From Aliikangiella sp965214955 (GTDB lineage: Bacteria; Pseudomonadota; Gammaproteobacteria; Enterobacterales; Kangiellaceae), in contig CBDCCU010000013.1 in assembly GCA_965214955.1 (NCBI GenBank), forward strand, positions 124,001 through 188,000: 64,000 nt of DNA, written 5' to 3'. Under the pieces are notes generated by a model. It was not told the origin of the DNA. It ran no database searches and saw nothing but the letters and a program-made list of their open reading frames with translations. The position numbers and the translations under genes were made by a program. Position 1 is the first letter of the stretch. Every line of letters begins with the position of its first letter. Below, in pieces: positions 1 through 9,515 of the stretch.

Positions 1-1194
1 AAAGGTGATATGACAGGACCAACATCAGCACAGATAGTATTGCGCGATCCAAGCGTAGACTTTGCCGTTTTAGAAACTGCTCGTGGCGGCATTGTTAAAC
101 GTGGGTTGGGTTATCATGAATCAGATGTTTCTTGCTGTTTAAATGTTACTGCCGATCATTTAGGCTTGCGCGGTGTTGATACCGTGGCACAGCTTGCCGA
201 GGTAAAACGTATTGTTGTAGAAGTGGCAAAAGATACCGTTGTTTTAAATGCCGATGATAAGTATTGCCTAGAAATGGCAGAGCATTGTAAAGCTAAACAT
301 ATTTGTTATGTCACAATGGACTCTGGGCATGGGCTAGTTCGAGAGCATATTCGTAGTGGCGGAAAAGCTGCCGTGCTTGAAAAAGGTATTAATGGCGAAA
401 TGATTACTTTTTATGATAATGGCGCTCATATCCCATTAATTTGGACACATTTAATTCCAGCAACATTAGAAGGCAAAGCGCTGCATAATGTTCAAAATGC
501 CATGTTTGCCGCGGCAATGGCCTATGCATTTGAAGTTTCATTGGATCATATTCGTCAAGGGTTAAGAACCTTTAGTAATTCGTTTTATCAAGCGCCTGGT
601 CGTATGAATGTATTTGATGAGCACCCCTTTAAAGTAATTTTAGACTATGCGCATAACCCCGCGGCAATAGATATGATTACCGGATTAGCTTCAAGATTAG
701 ACGTTAGCGGTAAACGACGAATTGTATTAGCCATGCCAGGTGATAGAAGAGATGAAGATATTTTTGAAGCCGCAAAAATTTGTAGTCAAGGTTTTGATGA
801 ATATATTTGTAAAGCTGATGATTTAAGGCGTGGCAGAGGCTTTGATGAAGTGCCTAAAATGCTAGAGCAAGAGCTACTAAAAAACGGTGTTTCGCAAGAA
901 CAAATTAAAATTATTCCAAATGAAGTTGATGCAGTGAGCTACGCACTAGAAGCTTCAAAAGCTGGAGACTTACTGGTTGTGCTAGGAGATAATATTATCC
1001 GATGTTGGAAACAAATTATCCATTTTGGTGATAACGAACATAGTGATTCGGCTACGGGGCAAGCCTCAACCGAGTCTGAAAAATTATTTGAACCAGTTGA
1101 ACATGCTTACGAGCTTAAAGAAGGGCAGTCTTTAGTGAAAGATGAGCGAGGTGTTCGTATAGTAACCAATTATGACGATGAAGAAGCCGACTAA
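1..1194 (+). CDS. cphA: Cyanophycin synthetase, C-terminal part (5' end outside window)
   Basis: This is the 3' half of cyanophycin synthetase, the cytoplasmic ATP-dependent enzyme that builds the Asp-Arg storage polymer. The reading frame is open to base 1 (KGD precedes the first Met at base 10), so the gene continues upstream. About 398 residues are visible against roughly 870-900 for the family, so the N-terminal ATP-grasp half is missing from view. What is seen is the Mur-ligase half: LETARGGIVKRGLG, NVTADHLGLRGVDT, LNADD and the C-terminal Mur motif DYAHNPAAID followed by MPGDRRDED. A related shorter gene follows 62 bases downstream. The family call is firm. Confidence 0.93.
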   Translation, partial: KGDMTGPTSAQIVLRDPSVDFAVLETARGGIVKRGLGYHESDVSCCLNVTADHLGLRGVDTVAQLAEVKRIVVEVAKDTVVLNADDKYCLEMAEHCKAKHICYVTMDSGHGLVREHIRSGGKAAVLEKGINGEMITFYDNGAHIPLIWTHLIPATLEGKALHNVQNAMFAAAMAYAFEVSLDHIRQGLRTFSNSFYQAPGRMNVFDEHPFKVILDYAHNPAAIDMITGLASRLDVSGKRRIVLAMPGDRRDEDIFEAAKICSQGFDEYICKADDLRRGRGFDEVPKMLEQELLKNGVSQEQIKIIPNEVDAVSYALEASKAGDLLVVLGDNIIRCWKQIIHFGDNEHSDSATGQASTESEKLFEPVEHAYELKEGQSLVKDERGVRIVTNYDDEEAD

Positions 1195-1256
1195 TGATTA
1201 CTTTTTGTGGGTAAATAGCTACTAAATTTGAAAATTATAACGTTTTAAAAATCACA

Positions 1257-2945
1257 ATGATGACACTTAAATTTGACGAAGTGCGCCGAATAACTGGTGC
1301 TAATCTTTTATCGAATTATCCAGGAGCACTTATTGATGCTTTTGTTGATGGTATTGATCCAAAAAATGTTTGGCATGTTTGGCAAAAACATATGCTCACT
1401 ATTTTTGAGGCGCTTAATTGGCAAAACGAAAAACTTTTTTATCGCAGTTATACCGGTGGGATCAGTTTATCTCTTTCTGCGCCGATAGATGCTTTGTACA
1501 CTGCTTGCGATGCCGCAGAGCTTGGCTGGGAATTTTGTGTTGCTGAGCTTGAGCAGAAACCAGTATTAAATAAACAAGAAAAAATACAAAATTTGCAAAC
1601 CACGCTTAAGCAAGAAATTAATCCTTATTTATTAAAATTAATTGCTAGTGCAGAGCAAAATAATGTGAGCTATTTGGTTGATGATGATTATTTCTCACTT
1701 GGCACCGGTGTGAATAGTGAAGTATGGGAAATTGATAAATTACCCAGCATTAAAGGTATTGATTGGTCAAAATATCATAAAATTCCTAGCGCCTTAATTA
1801 CTGGTACTAATGGCAAATCAACCAGTGTACGACTGGCTTCAACCATCGCTAAAGCTGATAATTATAGCGCGGGTGTTACTTCTACCGATTTTATCCGAGT
1901 AGGAGATAACATTATTGATAAAGGCGATTATTCAGGGCCTGGTGGCGCGAGAATATTATTAAGACACCCTGAAACCGAAATAGCCTTTTTAGAAGTTGCA
2001 AGGGGCGGATTATTAAGAAGAGGTGTACCAATTAATAATAATCAAGCCGCGCTTATTACCAATATTGCCGCTGATCATTTGGGGCAATATGGAATTAACA
2101 CCGTGCCAGAGCTAGCAGAAGCTAAATTTATTGTTGATAAAGGTTTAGCGCATGATGGTGTATTAGTGTTAAATGCCGATGATAAAGAGCTTGAAAAAAT
2201 GAGCAAAAAATCCGCTCACAAGATTTGCTGGTTTAGCACAAATAAAAACAATCATTTGATCCAAAAGAATATTCAGCAGGGTGAGCCAGTTGTTTATTGT
2301 GACAGTGGCAATGTTTATTTTGTCGATGCAAACCGTAGCAATAATTTTAATGTGGCAGTTAAAGATATTGTAATGACATTTAATGGCACCGCTACCTACA
2401 ATATTTATAATGCCATGGGGGTTATTGGTTTATGCAAAGTGCTTAAATTAAGTGACCAAGCTATTTTAAAAGGGCTTGCTAGTTTTGGTAGTAATGCTCA
2501 GGATAATCCAGGTCGTGGCAATCGATATGAACATCATGGAGCAGAAGTTATTATTGATTTTGCTCACAATCAGCACAGCATGAATGCTGTGATTAATATG
2601 GTGAAAAATATTGATGCTAACCGCAAAATAGTGATGTTTAGTCAAGCTGGTGATCGAAGTGATGAAGAAATTTTGAGCCTAGCCGATGAAATTCTCAAGT
2701 TAAATCCTCAACTAGTGATCGTTGCCGAAATAAAAAACTATTTGCGCGGTAGAGCAGTTGGTGAAATTCCTAATTTAATTAAAAAACACCTTCTTAAAAA
2801 TCAAATGTCAGATAATCAAATTAAAACTTTCAATAGCACCGTTGAAGGGGCTCAATATGCCATTGATAATCTTCAACAAGGCGATCTAGCATTATTGTTT
2901 ACTTTAGATCAAAGGGAAGGGGTTCATCAGTTGTTGGTGGGATAA
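1257..2945 (+). CDS. Cyanophycin synthetase-like Mur ligase (short paralogue)
   Basis: A 562-residue paralogue of the Mur-ligase half of CphA, directly downstream of cphA in the same direction. The ATP-binding loop GTNGKST lies near residue 183, followed by LEVARGGLLRRGV, NIAADHLGQYGINT, LNADDKE, the DFAHNQHSMN motif and QAGDRSDEE. The first 170 residues or so do not resemble an ATP-grasp domain, so the protein has only one of the two ligase modules of full CphA. Tandem cphA/cphA' pairs are known in proteobacteria; by analogy it may help cyanophycin synthesis or primer handling, but this is inference. Two adjacent ATG codons are present at the start and no strong ribosome-binding site is seen. 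Confidence 0.85.
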   Translation: MMTLKFDEVRRITGANLLSNYPGALIDAFVDGIDPKNVWHVWQKHMLTIFEALNWQNEKLFYRSYTGGISLSLSAPIDALYTACDAAELGWEFCVAELEQKPVLNKQEKIQNLQTTLKQEINPYLLKLIASAEQNNVSYLVDDDYFSLGTGVNSEVWEIDKLPSIKGIDWSKYHKIPSALITGTNGKSTSVRLASTIAKADNYSAGVTSTDFIRVGDNIIDKGDYSGPGGARILLRHPETEIAFLEVARGGLLRRGVPINNNQAALITNIAADHLGQYGINTVPELAEAKFIVDKGLAHDGVLVLNADDKELEKMSKKSAHKICWFSTNKNNHLIQKNIQQGEPVVYCDSGNVYFVDANRSNNFNVAVKDIVMTFNGTATYNIYNAMGVIGLCKVLKLSDQAILKGLASFGSNAQDNPGRGNRYEHHGAEVIIDFAHNQHSMNAVINMVKNIDANRKIVMFSQAGDRSDEEILSLADEILKLNPQLVIVAEIKNYLRGRAVGEIPNLIKKHLLKNQMSDNQIKTFNSTVEGAQYAIDNLQQGDLALLFTLDQREGVHQLLVG

Positions 2946-2961
2946 AGCTATATTTGTTTTA

Positions 2962-3017
2962 CTTGAAACTTTTGGTTGAACACTGAAACAATCCCCTTTT
3001 AAATAGAGCAGGTATAA
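2962..3017. repeat. Probable relic end of the inverted-repeat element found at 59974-60241
   Basis: The stretch reads TTGAAACTTTTGGTTGAAC then ACTGAAACA and ends in GGTATAA. The intact element's right end reads TTCAAACTTTTTGGCTGAAC then ACTGAAACA and also ends in GGTATAA after a similar distance. The two share roughly 30 bases with few differences, while the bases between have diverged. It lies between convergent genes. It is either a decayed copy or a diverged family member. Confidence 0.5.
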
Positions 3018-3035
3018 TACGAATTTTAAAGTCAA

Positions 3036-4691
3036 TTATCGGTGCCTATTTTTAGCCACATTAATTGGAGAAAGTAAATAGGGCATAAAGCATAATAAAA
3101 AAAGATTAACCAATGAATAACTAGCAAAAGTATTGATTTTAATAGGGAGTTTTAACGTCCATAGTAAACCTAAGCTAACTATCAGTCCTATACCGCAGGT
3201 AAAAGCATAAACTTGTAATTGTTTGAGATTTGCTACACGTTTAAACGGCTTTGTTAATAAAGTGAAAAACAATAATAGAGAAGTGGTAATTGTTAAAGGA
3301 ATAATTCGCGGTTTTTCGACAATTATCTGATAAATAAATGAGCTTTTTAATATGGTTTTAAAATCTTCTGACTGACCTTTAAAATAGATCATAAACCCAA
3401 GAAAAGCAGCGCCAAGCCCAATAACAATAATTATATTAATCAAATAAGTGAGCTTGCTATCTCTAAGTAAAACGGCACAACCATTTGCACTAATTGTCCA
3501 AAAAATTGAGAATAAGGTGATCAGGGATAGCAGAAGCATTGCTATTATTTGCATAGGAGTAATATTTTCTTTTATTTCATCAATTATAATATTCTGACTG
3601 AACTCTGGTAGTCCCGTTATCAATAGAGATAAAAATGGAGTGATTATAAATAATAAGTAAGCAATAAATATGGCAAAGGCTAATGTATTTAATTTGGATA
3701 CTGCCAATTCGAAGTTAGACAAAGGTCTTGTTGCACAGTGTGAAGTAATATTAAATTTTTCAGTACCTAGCTTATTGCTTGCTATCAAATGTGCGCTCAT
3801 AGTAATTAATGTGGACATCATTAATATTCCCATTAAAATTATTTTTCTTTCAGCACCAAAAACGACCGCACTTACGATAGCTATAGCAACTAATCCTATT
3901 ATCAACGGAATAATAAAAGCGAGTGATTTCCACTCATACCAATACTGAGCTGATAGTTTATTTGTAAAATTAGTAAGCTGAGTATTATTTGAAAGTAGGT
4001 TAACTTTTTTAAAAGAAGATAAGTTTAGGGTAAGTTGAAAACTTTCGTTTTGCCGTGTTCTTACTAGTGTAATAAAACAAAGCACATAACCGCTTAACAG
4101 CAAAATAATTAATCCAGCTGAACCATATAATTTATTGTGAATGAGTGAGTTATCGTCAGGATTTAAAATAGCGGTAACAGAAAACAACAAACCCAATATA
4201 ACTAGTAATAGTAAAGCGGCTTTTTGTGTTATTGGTGTATTCAATCCCCAATTAATTGCATGAGACCAAACTATAAAAGAGCTTGTTACACCATAGATAG
4301 TAAATTGCATCAATCCACTTAGTTTTATATCTGAAAAAGTATTAATCCATAAAAAAATAAAAGTAGAAATGATAATTGTTGCAATTAATACAGGAACTAT
4401 AGACAAAACCCAAGTGGATAGTGGTAATCTAAGAATATGTGAAGGGAAACCTTCGCTTTGTTTTGCTTTTGCATTAACATCGGTATATGAAAAAGCGACA
4501 TATAAAAATAAAACCGAAAATAGCAGAATGGCGTAGCTGATTTTTTCTATAGGTACAATAGAGCCAACTGTTTTTTCTAGATAGCTTTCTGTAACTAACC
4601 AAATCAAAGGAATGACTACAAGTCCCATAAGTAATCCTATTTTATTTTTATAAAACACTTCCCAAGTCAGCATTTTAATCATTTTGACCAT
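3036..4691 (-). CDS. ABC transporter permease, ABC-2-like multi-pass membrane protein
   Basis: A 551-residue, strongly hydrophobic inner-membrane protein with about a dozen predicted membrane segments spread over its whole length. It has no recognised catalytic motif. It starts 4 bases after the stop of the ABC ATPase gene, which itself follows a GntR regulator, so the three form one operon. That arrangement (YtrA-type regulator, ATPase, large permease) is typical of ABC exporters linked to envelope stress or antimicrobial peptides. The substrate cannot be read from the sequence. Confidence 0.8.
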   Translation of the reverse strand: MVKMIKMLTWEVFYKNKIGLLMGLVVIPLIWLVTESYLEKTVGSIVPIEKISYAILLFSVLFLYVAFSYTDVNAKAKQSEGFPSHILRLPLSTWVLSIVPVLIATIIISTFIFLWINTFSDIKLSGLMQFTIYGVTSSFIVWSHAINWGLNTPITQKAALLLLVILGLLFSVTAILNPDDNSLIHNKLYGSAGLIILLLSGYVLCFITLVRTRQNESFQLTLNLSSFKKVNLLSNNTQLTNFTNKLSAQYWYEWKSLAFIIPLIIGLVAIAIVSAVVFGAERKIILMGILMMSTLITMSAHLIASNKLGTEKFNITSHCATRPLSNFELAVSKLNTLAFAIFIAYLLFIITPFLSLLITGLPEFSQNIIIDEIKENITPMQIIAMLLLSLITLFSIFWTISANGCAVLLRDSKLTYLINIIIVIGLGAAFLGFMIYFKGQSEDFKTILKSSFIYQIIVEKPRIIPLTITTSLLLFFTLLTKPFKRVANLKQLQVYAFTCGIGLIVSLGLLWTLKLPIKINTFASYSLVNLFLLCFMPYLLSPINVAKNRHR

Positions 4692-4695
4692 TAAA

Positions 4696-5616
4696 CTATT
4701 CTCCGTTTATTTTTTGTTCTGTGCAGTAGGATGTGAATATTTGATCGAGTGTCATGGCTCGTATTTCAAAAAGATTTATTGATAACGGTTTTAAAGCAGA
4801 CAAAAGAAGCTCTTCATTAGCATTAAAGTTAATGTGCCATTCATCGTGTTTCTTTTTTAAATTAATGAACCCTGGTAGCTGTTTTAATTTGCTTTTATTT
4901 AAACGATTAAGACTATCAGGGCTTGTAATAATTGTTTTATGATTTTCTAACACTTCTTGCATTGGAGCCGACAAAACTAGTTGACCTTGATTGAGTATGA
5001 CTAAGTGATCACAAACTCTTTCAACTTCATCAAGTAAGTGCGACGAAAAGATAACGCTTCTTCCTTCATCAATTACGGTTCTAATTACAGCTGAGAGGAT
5101 CTCTTTTCGAACAAGCGGATCTAAACCAGAGGAAGGCTCATCGAGTAATAATAATTCAGGTTTATGAGCTTGTGCAGCACATAGACCAACCCTAGCTTGT
5201 TGTCCTTTTGATAAATCTTTGATCTTTTTTTTAAGATTGATTGATGTTTCGTTTAACAAAATATTTGCGTATTTTTTATTCCAATTGGTATAAAAAGCTG
5301 ACATATAATTCATATATTGTGCAACGGTCATCCAGTTAGGTAGGTCAGGTTGCTCTGATAAGTAGCCAATTTTTCCTAAAACCTCAGCGGGGTGTTTAAC
5401 AGGGTCGAGTCCAAAAACTGAAACAGAGCCCTTTTGAGCCTTATATAAGCCCAACAAATGTTTAATGAGTGTTGTTTTTCCTGCGCCATTTTCACCAATA
5501 ATACCAATAACTTGCCCTGGCTTAACCTTGAGGTCAATGTTATCCAAAGCTTTTTGTTTGCTGAACTCACGGGTGAGTCCTTGAATATTAATTATTGATT
5601 CTACCGATGCTTGCAT
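4696..5616 (-). CDS. ABC transporter ATP-binding protein
   Basis: A 306-residue ATPase that powers the permease encoded just downstream. Visible motifs are Walker A GENGAGKTT (near residue 42), signature LSKGQQARVGL, Walker B LLLLDEP and the switch region SSHLLDEVERVC. The nucleotide-binding domain occupies about the first 220 residues; the rest is an accessory C-terminal part common in ABC-2 exporter ATPases. It sits 5 bases from the regulator gene upstream and 4 from the permease downstream, so it is cotranscribed. Substrate unknown. Confidence 0.9.
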   Translation of the reverse strand: MQASVESIINIQGLTREFSKQKALDNIDLKVKPGQVIGIIGENGAGKTTLIKHLLGLYKAQKGSVSVFGLDPVKHPAEVLGKIGYLSEQPDLPNWMTVAQYMNYMSAFYTNWNKKYANILLNETSINLKKKIKDLSKGQQARVGLCAAQAHKPELLLLDEPSSGLDPLVRKEILSAVIRTVIDEGRSVIFSSHLLDEVERVCDHLVILNQGQLVLSAPMQEVLENHKTIITSPDSLNRLNKSKLKQLPGFINLKKKHDEWHINFNANEELLLSALKPLSINLFEIRAMTLDQIFTSYCTEQKINGE

Positions 5617-5621
5617 TTGTA

Positions 5622-6023
5622 TTAATCCTTTGGCTTATTCTTAGATAACTTTTCAATTAAATGGATAATTTTTTTGGTTGAAATATTCATGTGATGTGCC
5701 TCTGTGAGTAAAATTTTTATCCGCTGTTCCAACTGATTTATACAGACATCAGCTGATAATTTGTTTTTTTCATCAGAAACAAAAGTACCTGCTCCCCTTT
5801 TTTTATATACCCATCCTTCCGCCTCAAGTTCTCTGTAAGCTCTTGCAACAGTATTAGGGTTAACAAGCAAATCTTCGGCAAGTACTCTAATAGGCAAAAG
5901 CTCCTGATCTACTTTTAATCTTTCAGAAGTAATTAACTGTTTAATTTGGTTAATTATTTGTCGGTAGATAGGTACACCATCGTGCTGTGAAATATTCAAA
6001 TCCAAATAATTAGTCTCAATCAT
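5622..6023 (-). CDS. GntR-family transcriptional regulator, YtrA subfamily
   Basis: A 133-residue regulator: an N-terminal winged helix-turn-helix (about residues 15-85, with YRQIINQIKQLI, LPIRVLAEDLLVNPNTVARAYRELEAEG and RGAGTFVS) and a short C-terminal helical tail of about 45 residues, too short for a FadR or UTRA effector domain. That size is typical of the YtrA group, which control adjacent ABC exporter genes. It is the first gene of the operon with the ATPase and permease. A 26-bp palindrome touches its start codon, which suggests autoregulation. Confidence 0.9.
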   Translation of the reverse strand: MIETNYLDLNISQHDGVPIYRQIINQIKQLITSERLKVDQELLPIRVLAEDLLVNPNTVARAYRELEAEGWVYKKRGAGTFVSDEKNKLSADVCINQLEQRIKILLTEAHHMNISTKKIIHLIEKLSKNKPKD

Positions 6024-6048
6024 ATTGTATTAATTGATTAATACAATA
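6023..6048. promoter_or_regulatory. Likely operator of the GntR regulator operon
   Basis: A perfect inverted repeat with 12-base arms (TATTGTATTAAT and ATTAATACAATA) around a TG centre, with its left end on the first base of the regulator start codon. The half-site TATTGTATT recurs in part just beyond (AATACAATATTG). YtrA-type regulators usually bind palindromes in their own promoters, so this is the natural operator candidate. Confidence 0.65.
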
Positions 6049-6163
6049 ATACAATATTGAAAACTTAGCAATAACATATTGAATAACCCTCTATAAAAGC
6101 CTTAATAGCTGAATCTCAAATAACTGCGTATAATGTCGCTTTTTCAACTATGCCGTATTAGTT

Positions 6164-8327
6164 ATGCCTCAATTTATAGCCACTTGTGCTAAAAGTCTTG
6201 AATACCTTTTGCTTGATGAAGTTAAGCAGTTTGGTGCTGAAAATATTAAAGAAGGTTTATCTCAAATTAGCTTTGAAACAAGCTGGGAAGAGGCTTACCG
6301 CTTTTTAATGTGGAGCCGTGTGGCTAGCCGTTTGTATTATCCGTTAGCAACTTTTGAGGCTAATGATGATGATGCACTTTACCGACATGCTTCTATTATT
6401 GATTGGTCGCAGCACATAAAGTCGGGTGCTAGCATGGTGGTTAACGCGCAAAGCTTTCGCTCAAAATTATCACACACGCAATTTATTTCTCAGCGGGTTA
6501 AAGATGCCGTGTTTGATTATTTTCGCGATCAAGAAGAAGAAACCCCGTTTGTTGAATATGATGAGCCCGATGTTGTTGTTCATTGCCGAATAAAAAGAAA
6601 TCAAGTGACTTTATCTATTGATTTAGCGGGTATGGGTTTGCACAGACGAAATTACCGCAATATGGGTGGCGGCGCGCCAATTAAAGAAAATTTGGCTGCG
6701 GCATTATTAACCCGAGCGGGTTGGCAAAAAAACTCAACTAACCTTTATGATCCTATGTGCGGCTCGGGAACATTTTTAATTGAAGCGGCAATGATAAGTA
6801 TGGATATAGCGCCAGGGTTGCACCGAGATTACCTAGGACTTTTTGGCTGGCAACAGTTTAATCAAAAACTTTGGAGTTCAATTGTTAATGAAGCAAAAGC
6901 GCGTAAAGAAAAAGGAATTAGCCAAAGTTGTTGTGTGATTGCTGGTAGCGATAAAAACCCCAGAGCAGTACAAAATGCACAAACTAACGTGGCTTTAGCT
7001 GGCTTAGAGGAATATATTGATATTTCTATTGCGGGTATTGATCAACTTGAACAGTTTGATTTTGCAGGCAGCGGCTTAGTGATTGTTAATCCGCCTTATA
7101 GTGAGCGTTTGGGTGAGCGCGACCATGTTAAACGTCTTTATGGTTTATTGGGTGATTGGTTAAAGCAAAAAATGCAAGGTTGGAAGGCAAGCGTGCTTTC
7201 ACCCGATAAAGAGTTTGGTCATGCATTAGGCATTCGAGCCAAGAAAATATATAAGTTTAACAATGGCAGTATTCCTTGTGAGCTACTCAATTTAGAGGTT
7301 GAAGCGAAAAATTTTGTTGAAAGAGTGGATGAAGATAAGTTCGATCCTAACTTTAAAGACAAGCTTTCAGAGCAAGGGCTTCAGCTTTTAAACCGAATAG
7401 GCAAGAATAAGCAGAAGCTAAAAAAATATTTAAACCGAGAAAATATTAGCTGTTATCGAATTTATGATGCGGATATTCCCGAATTTAACGCCGCCATTGA
7501 TGTTTATGATGAGGCTATTCATATTCAAGAATATAAAGCGCCTAAATCAATCGAGCAAAAAATTGCACAACGTAGGCTTAAAGAAATTCAAAAAGTTGTG
7601 GCAGGCAGTTTCGAATTACCCCTTAAGAGTGTTGCTTTAAAGCAACGTCAGCAACAAAAAGGATCTTGGCAGTACTCAGCACAAAAAAATGATAATTCTA
7701 GCCAAGATTATTTTTTTTAAGGTTGAAGAATCTGGGCGTTTGTTTTGGGTTAACTTGGTTGAATATTTAGATACAGGACTGTTTTTAGATCATCGCCAAA
7801 CAAGACAAATCATCGCTAGCCATGCTAAAGGCAAAAAGCTACTCAATTTATTTTGTTATACCGCTAGCATTTCAGTGTATGCCGCTACTGCTGGCGCACT
7901 AGAAACCGTAAATGTTGATATGTCTAACACTTATTTAAGCTGGGCAAAAAGAAATTTTAGGTTAAATAATATTGATATGAGTAATCATCATTTTGAGCGT
8001 GCTGATTGCTTGCAGTGGTTAAATGATGCGGTTGAACAAAATGAGAAGTTTGATTTAATCTTTTTAGATCCGCCAACATTTTCTAACTCTAAAAAAATGA
8101 GTGAGTTTTTTGATGTCCAAGCATCACATCCTAAGCTTATTGAGCAGTGTTTATTGTTATTAAATAAAGGGGGAGAGCTAATTTTTTCAAATAACTTTAA
8201 ACAGTTTGAAATGCAATTTAAAGGCTCTGATAAAGTTAAGGTTGAGGAAATTACTCATAAAACGACTTCGTTAGATTTTCAAAGAAAGCCACTGCATCGT
8301 TGTTGGAAAATTTCAAAACTAGTCTAA
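6164..8327 (+). pseudogene. rlmL: 23S rRNA methyltransferase RlmKL, split by a +1 frameshift
   Basis: RlmKL methylates G2445 (RlmL half) and G2069 (RlmK half) of 23S rRNA. The first frame (6164-7720, 518 residues) has a THUMP region and the RlmL methyltransferase with DPMCGSGTFLIEAA and NPPYSERLGERD. The second (to 8327) has the RlmK methyltransferase with NLFCYTASISVYAATAG and LDPPTF. In relatives this is one protein of about 700 residues. Here the frames meet at a run of eight T (7711-7718); removing one T gives continuous SSQDYFFKVEESGRLFWVNL, exactly as the family expects. All motifs are intact, so the break is recent, an assembly error, or rescued by slippage on the T run. Confidence 0.85.
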
Positions 8328-8358
8328 ACTTAAAGTAAATAGTGGTTGGGGAGAGTTC

Positions 8359-8628
8359 TTGTCTAGTCAGTTATTAAAAGAATTAAAGCTTTATACAACC
8401 TCAGGCTGTCATTTGTGTGAACAGGCCGAAGCTATGTTTGAATATTTGAAGCAAAATGATCAACAAATACGCGAACAGTTTGTTTTAATACCTATTGAAA
8501 TTGCCAATCATGATGCTCTTATTGAGCAATATGGGATCAGAATACCTGTAATTGCCAATGATGTGAGTGAAATTGGATGGCCTTTTGAATTAGAAGATTT
8601 AAAGGCTTGGTTGTTTAAAAATAATTAA
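8359..8628 (+). CDS. Glutaredoxin-family protein (DUF836-like)
   Basis: An 89-residue thioredoxin-fold protein with the redox motif CHLC near residue 17 in TTSGCHLCEQAE, and the cis-proline stretch RIPVIA. It would be a small cytoplasmic thiol-disulphide protein; proteins of this type often follow rlmKL in gammaproteobacteria. The start is TTG, supported by a good ribosome-binding site (GGGGAGAG) a few bases upstream and by alignment of the redox motif near the N-terminus. A hairpin terminator follows. Confidence 0.85.
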   Translation: MSSQLLKELKLYTTSGCHLCEQAEAMFEYLKQNDQQIREQFVLIPIEIANHDALIEQYGIRIPVIANDVSEIGWPFELEDLKAWLFKNN

Positions 8629-8650
8629 CCCTACTTTTGCATTAGGTGAT

Positions 8651-8679
8651 AAAAATAGAGGCAATATGCCTCTATTTTT
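8651..8679. terminator. Bidirectional rho-independent terminator
   Basis: Stem AAAATAGAGGC / GCCTCTATTTT with loop AATAT, flanked by A and T runs. It lies between the convergent glutaredoxin-like and DUF4124 genes and can serve both. Confidence 0.85.
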
Positions 8680-8690
8680 GTTGAACGATC

Positions 8691-9143
8691 TTATTTTTCT
8701 TCGGCACAATATTTTTTCTGTTGTTCTAACATTTTTTTAATATTAGCTTGTTTTTCTTCATCAGACATTAACCGTGTGCCACCTTGACCATCGTCTTGTG
8801 CAATCCGAGCATCATTTTGTAAAACGTCAAGGTTTTGAGTGGCAATTTTACAATTTTCTTTACGCCATTCTTGATACTTGCTACTGCTGTTACCAACATT
8901 AGTTGTTTGTTGTTGATCATTTGAATTGGTTAAATCGCTTTTAGGTTTTGCTACAGGAGCAGAGCCTTTATCATCAGCTACACGGATACGGGTGTATTTT
9001 ACACCACGAGGTGGGCGCTCAGAATAGTGAATTTCACCATCGGCACTTTTCCATTTATACATATACTTAGGCGAAGATGATTCAGCATTAAAACTGAAGC
9101 TCAAAATAGCCAGTCCCAAAGTAAAAATTGTTAACAGTTTCAT
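8691..9143 (-). CDS. DUF4124 domain-containing exported protein
   Basis: A 150-residue protein with a signal peptide (MKLLTIFTLGLAILSFSFNAESS, cleavage near residue 22) and the DUF4124 motif YKWKSADGEIHYSERPPRGVKY at about residues 28-50. The rest is polar with an acidic and basic C-terminal helix and two cysteines. DUF4124 proteins are common periplasmic or envelope proteins of gammaproteobacteria with no settled function. It is monocistronic, ending at the terminator at 8651. Confidence 0.82.
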   Translation of the reverse strand: MKLLTIFTLGLAILSFSFNAESSSPKYMYKWKSADGEIHYSERPPRGVKYTRIRVADDKGSAPVAKPKSDLTNSNDQQQTTNVGNSSSKYQEWRKENCKIATQNLDVLQNDARIAQDDGQGGTRLMSDEEKQANIKKMLEQQKKYCAEEK

Positions 9144-9239
9144 TGTATTGCCTTATTGTGTTCCTTATAAGGCAAATATAGACGGAAACAGGGGTAAAAG
9201 TTAAGTGATTTATTACAAAAATACTTAAAAATGAGTGGT

Positions 9240-9515
9240 TTATTGCTCTTTTTCGGTTTGAAGATTGTTTTTCTTGGCAAAATGTATTACATCATCCATT
9301 AAATTGGCATATTCGTTACCCAATTTAGCATCAACAATTACGCACTTTATTCCATCAATAACCGCGGGTCTTAATAAAGGTGAGTAATACATGCGGCGAT
9401 TACGAAAAGTACAAAGATTTCCGCAAAGTCTTTCAGCCCAGTCGCTTGGACGAAACTTATTACCTTCTGGTGTGATCCCTTTAAGGATTAAACGGCTAAA
9501 ATCGACTTCACTCAT
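9240..9515 (-). CDS. DUF3579-like small protein
   Basis: A 91-residue soluble protein with the stretch LKGITPEGNKFRPSDWAERL followed by CGNLCTFRNRRMYYSPLLRP, which resembles the DUF3579 family. No signal peptide or membrane segment is present. Function unknown. Neighbours give no hint: it lies between the DUF4124 gene and the divergent msrP gene, as a single transcription unit. Confidence 0.65.
   Translation of the reverse strand: MSEVDFSRLILKGITPEGNKFRPSDWAERLCGNLCTFRNRRMYYSPLLRPAVIDGIKCVIVDAKLGNEYANLMDDVIHFAKKNNLQTEKEQ

Noticed and set aside
7689..8327. Independent RlmK gene with its own start
   Set aside because: The first codons of that frame continue the RlmL sequence after correction of one base, and no separate ribosome-binding site is evident. 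A split fusion gene is the better reading.
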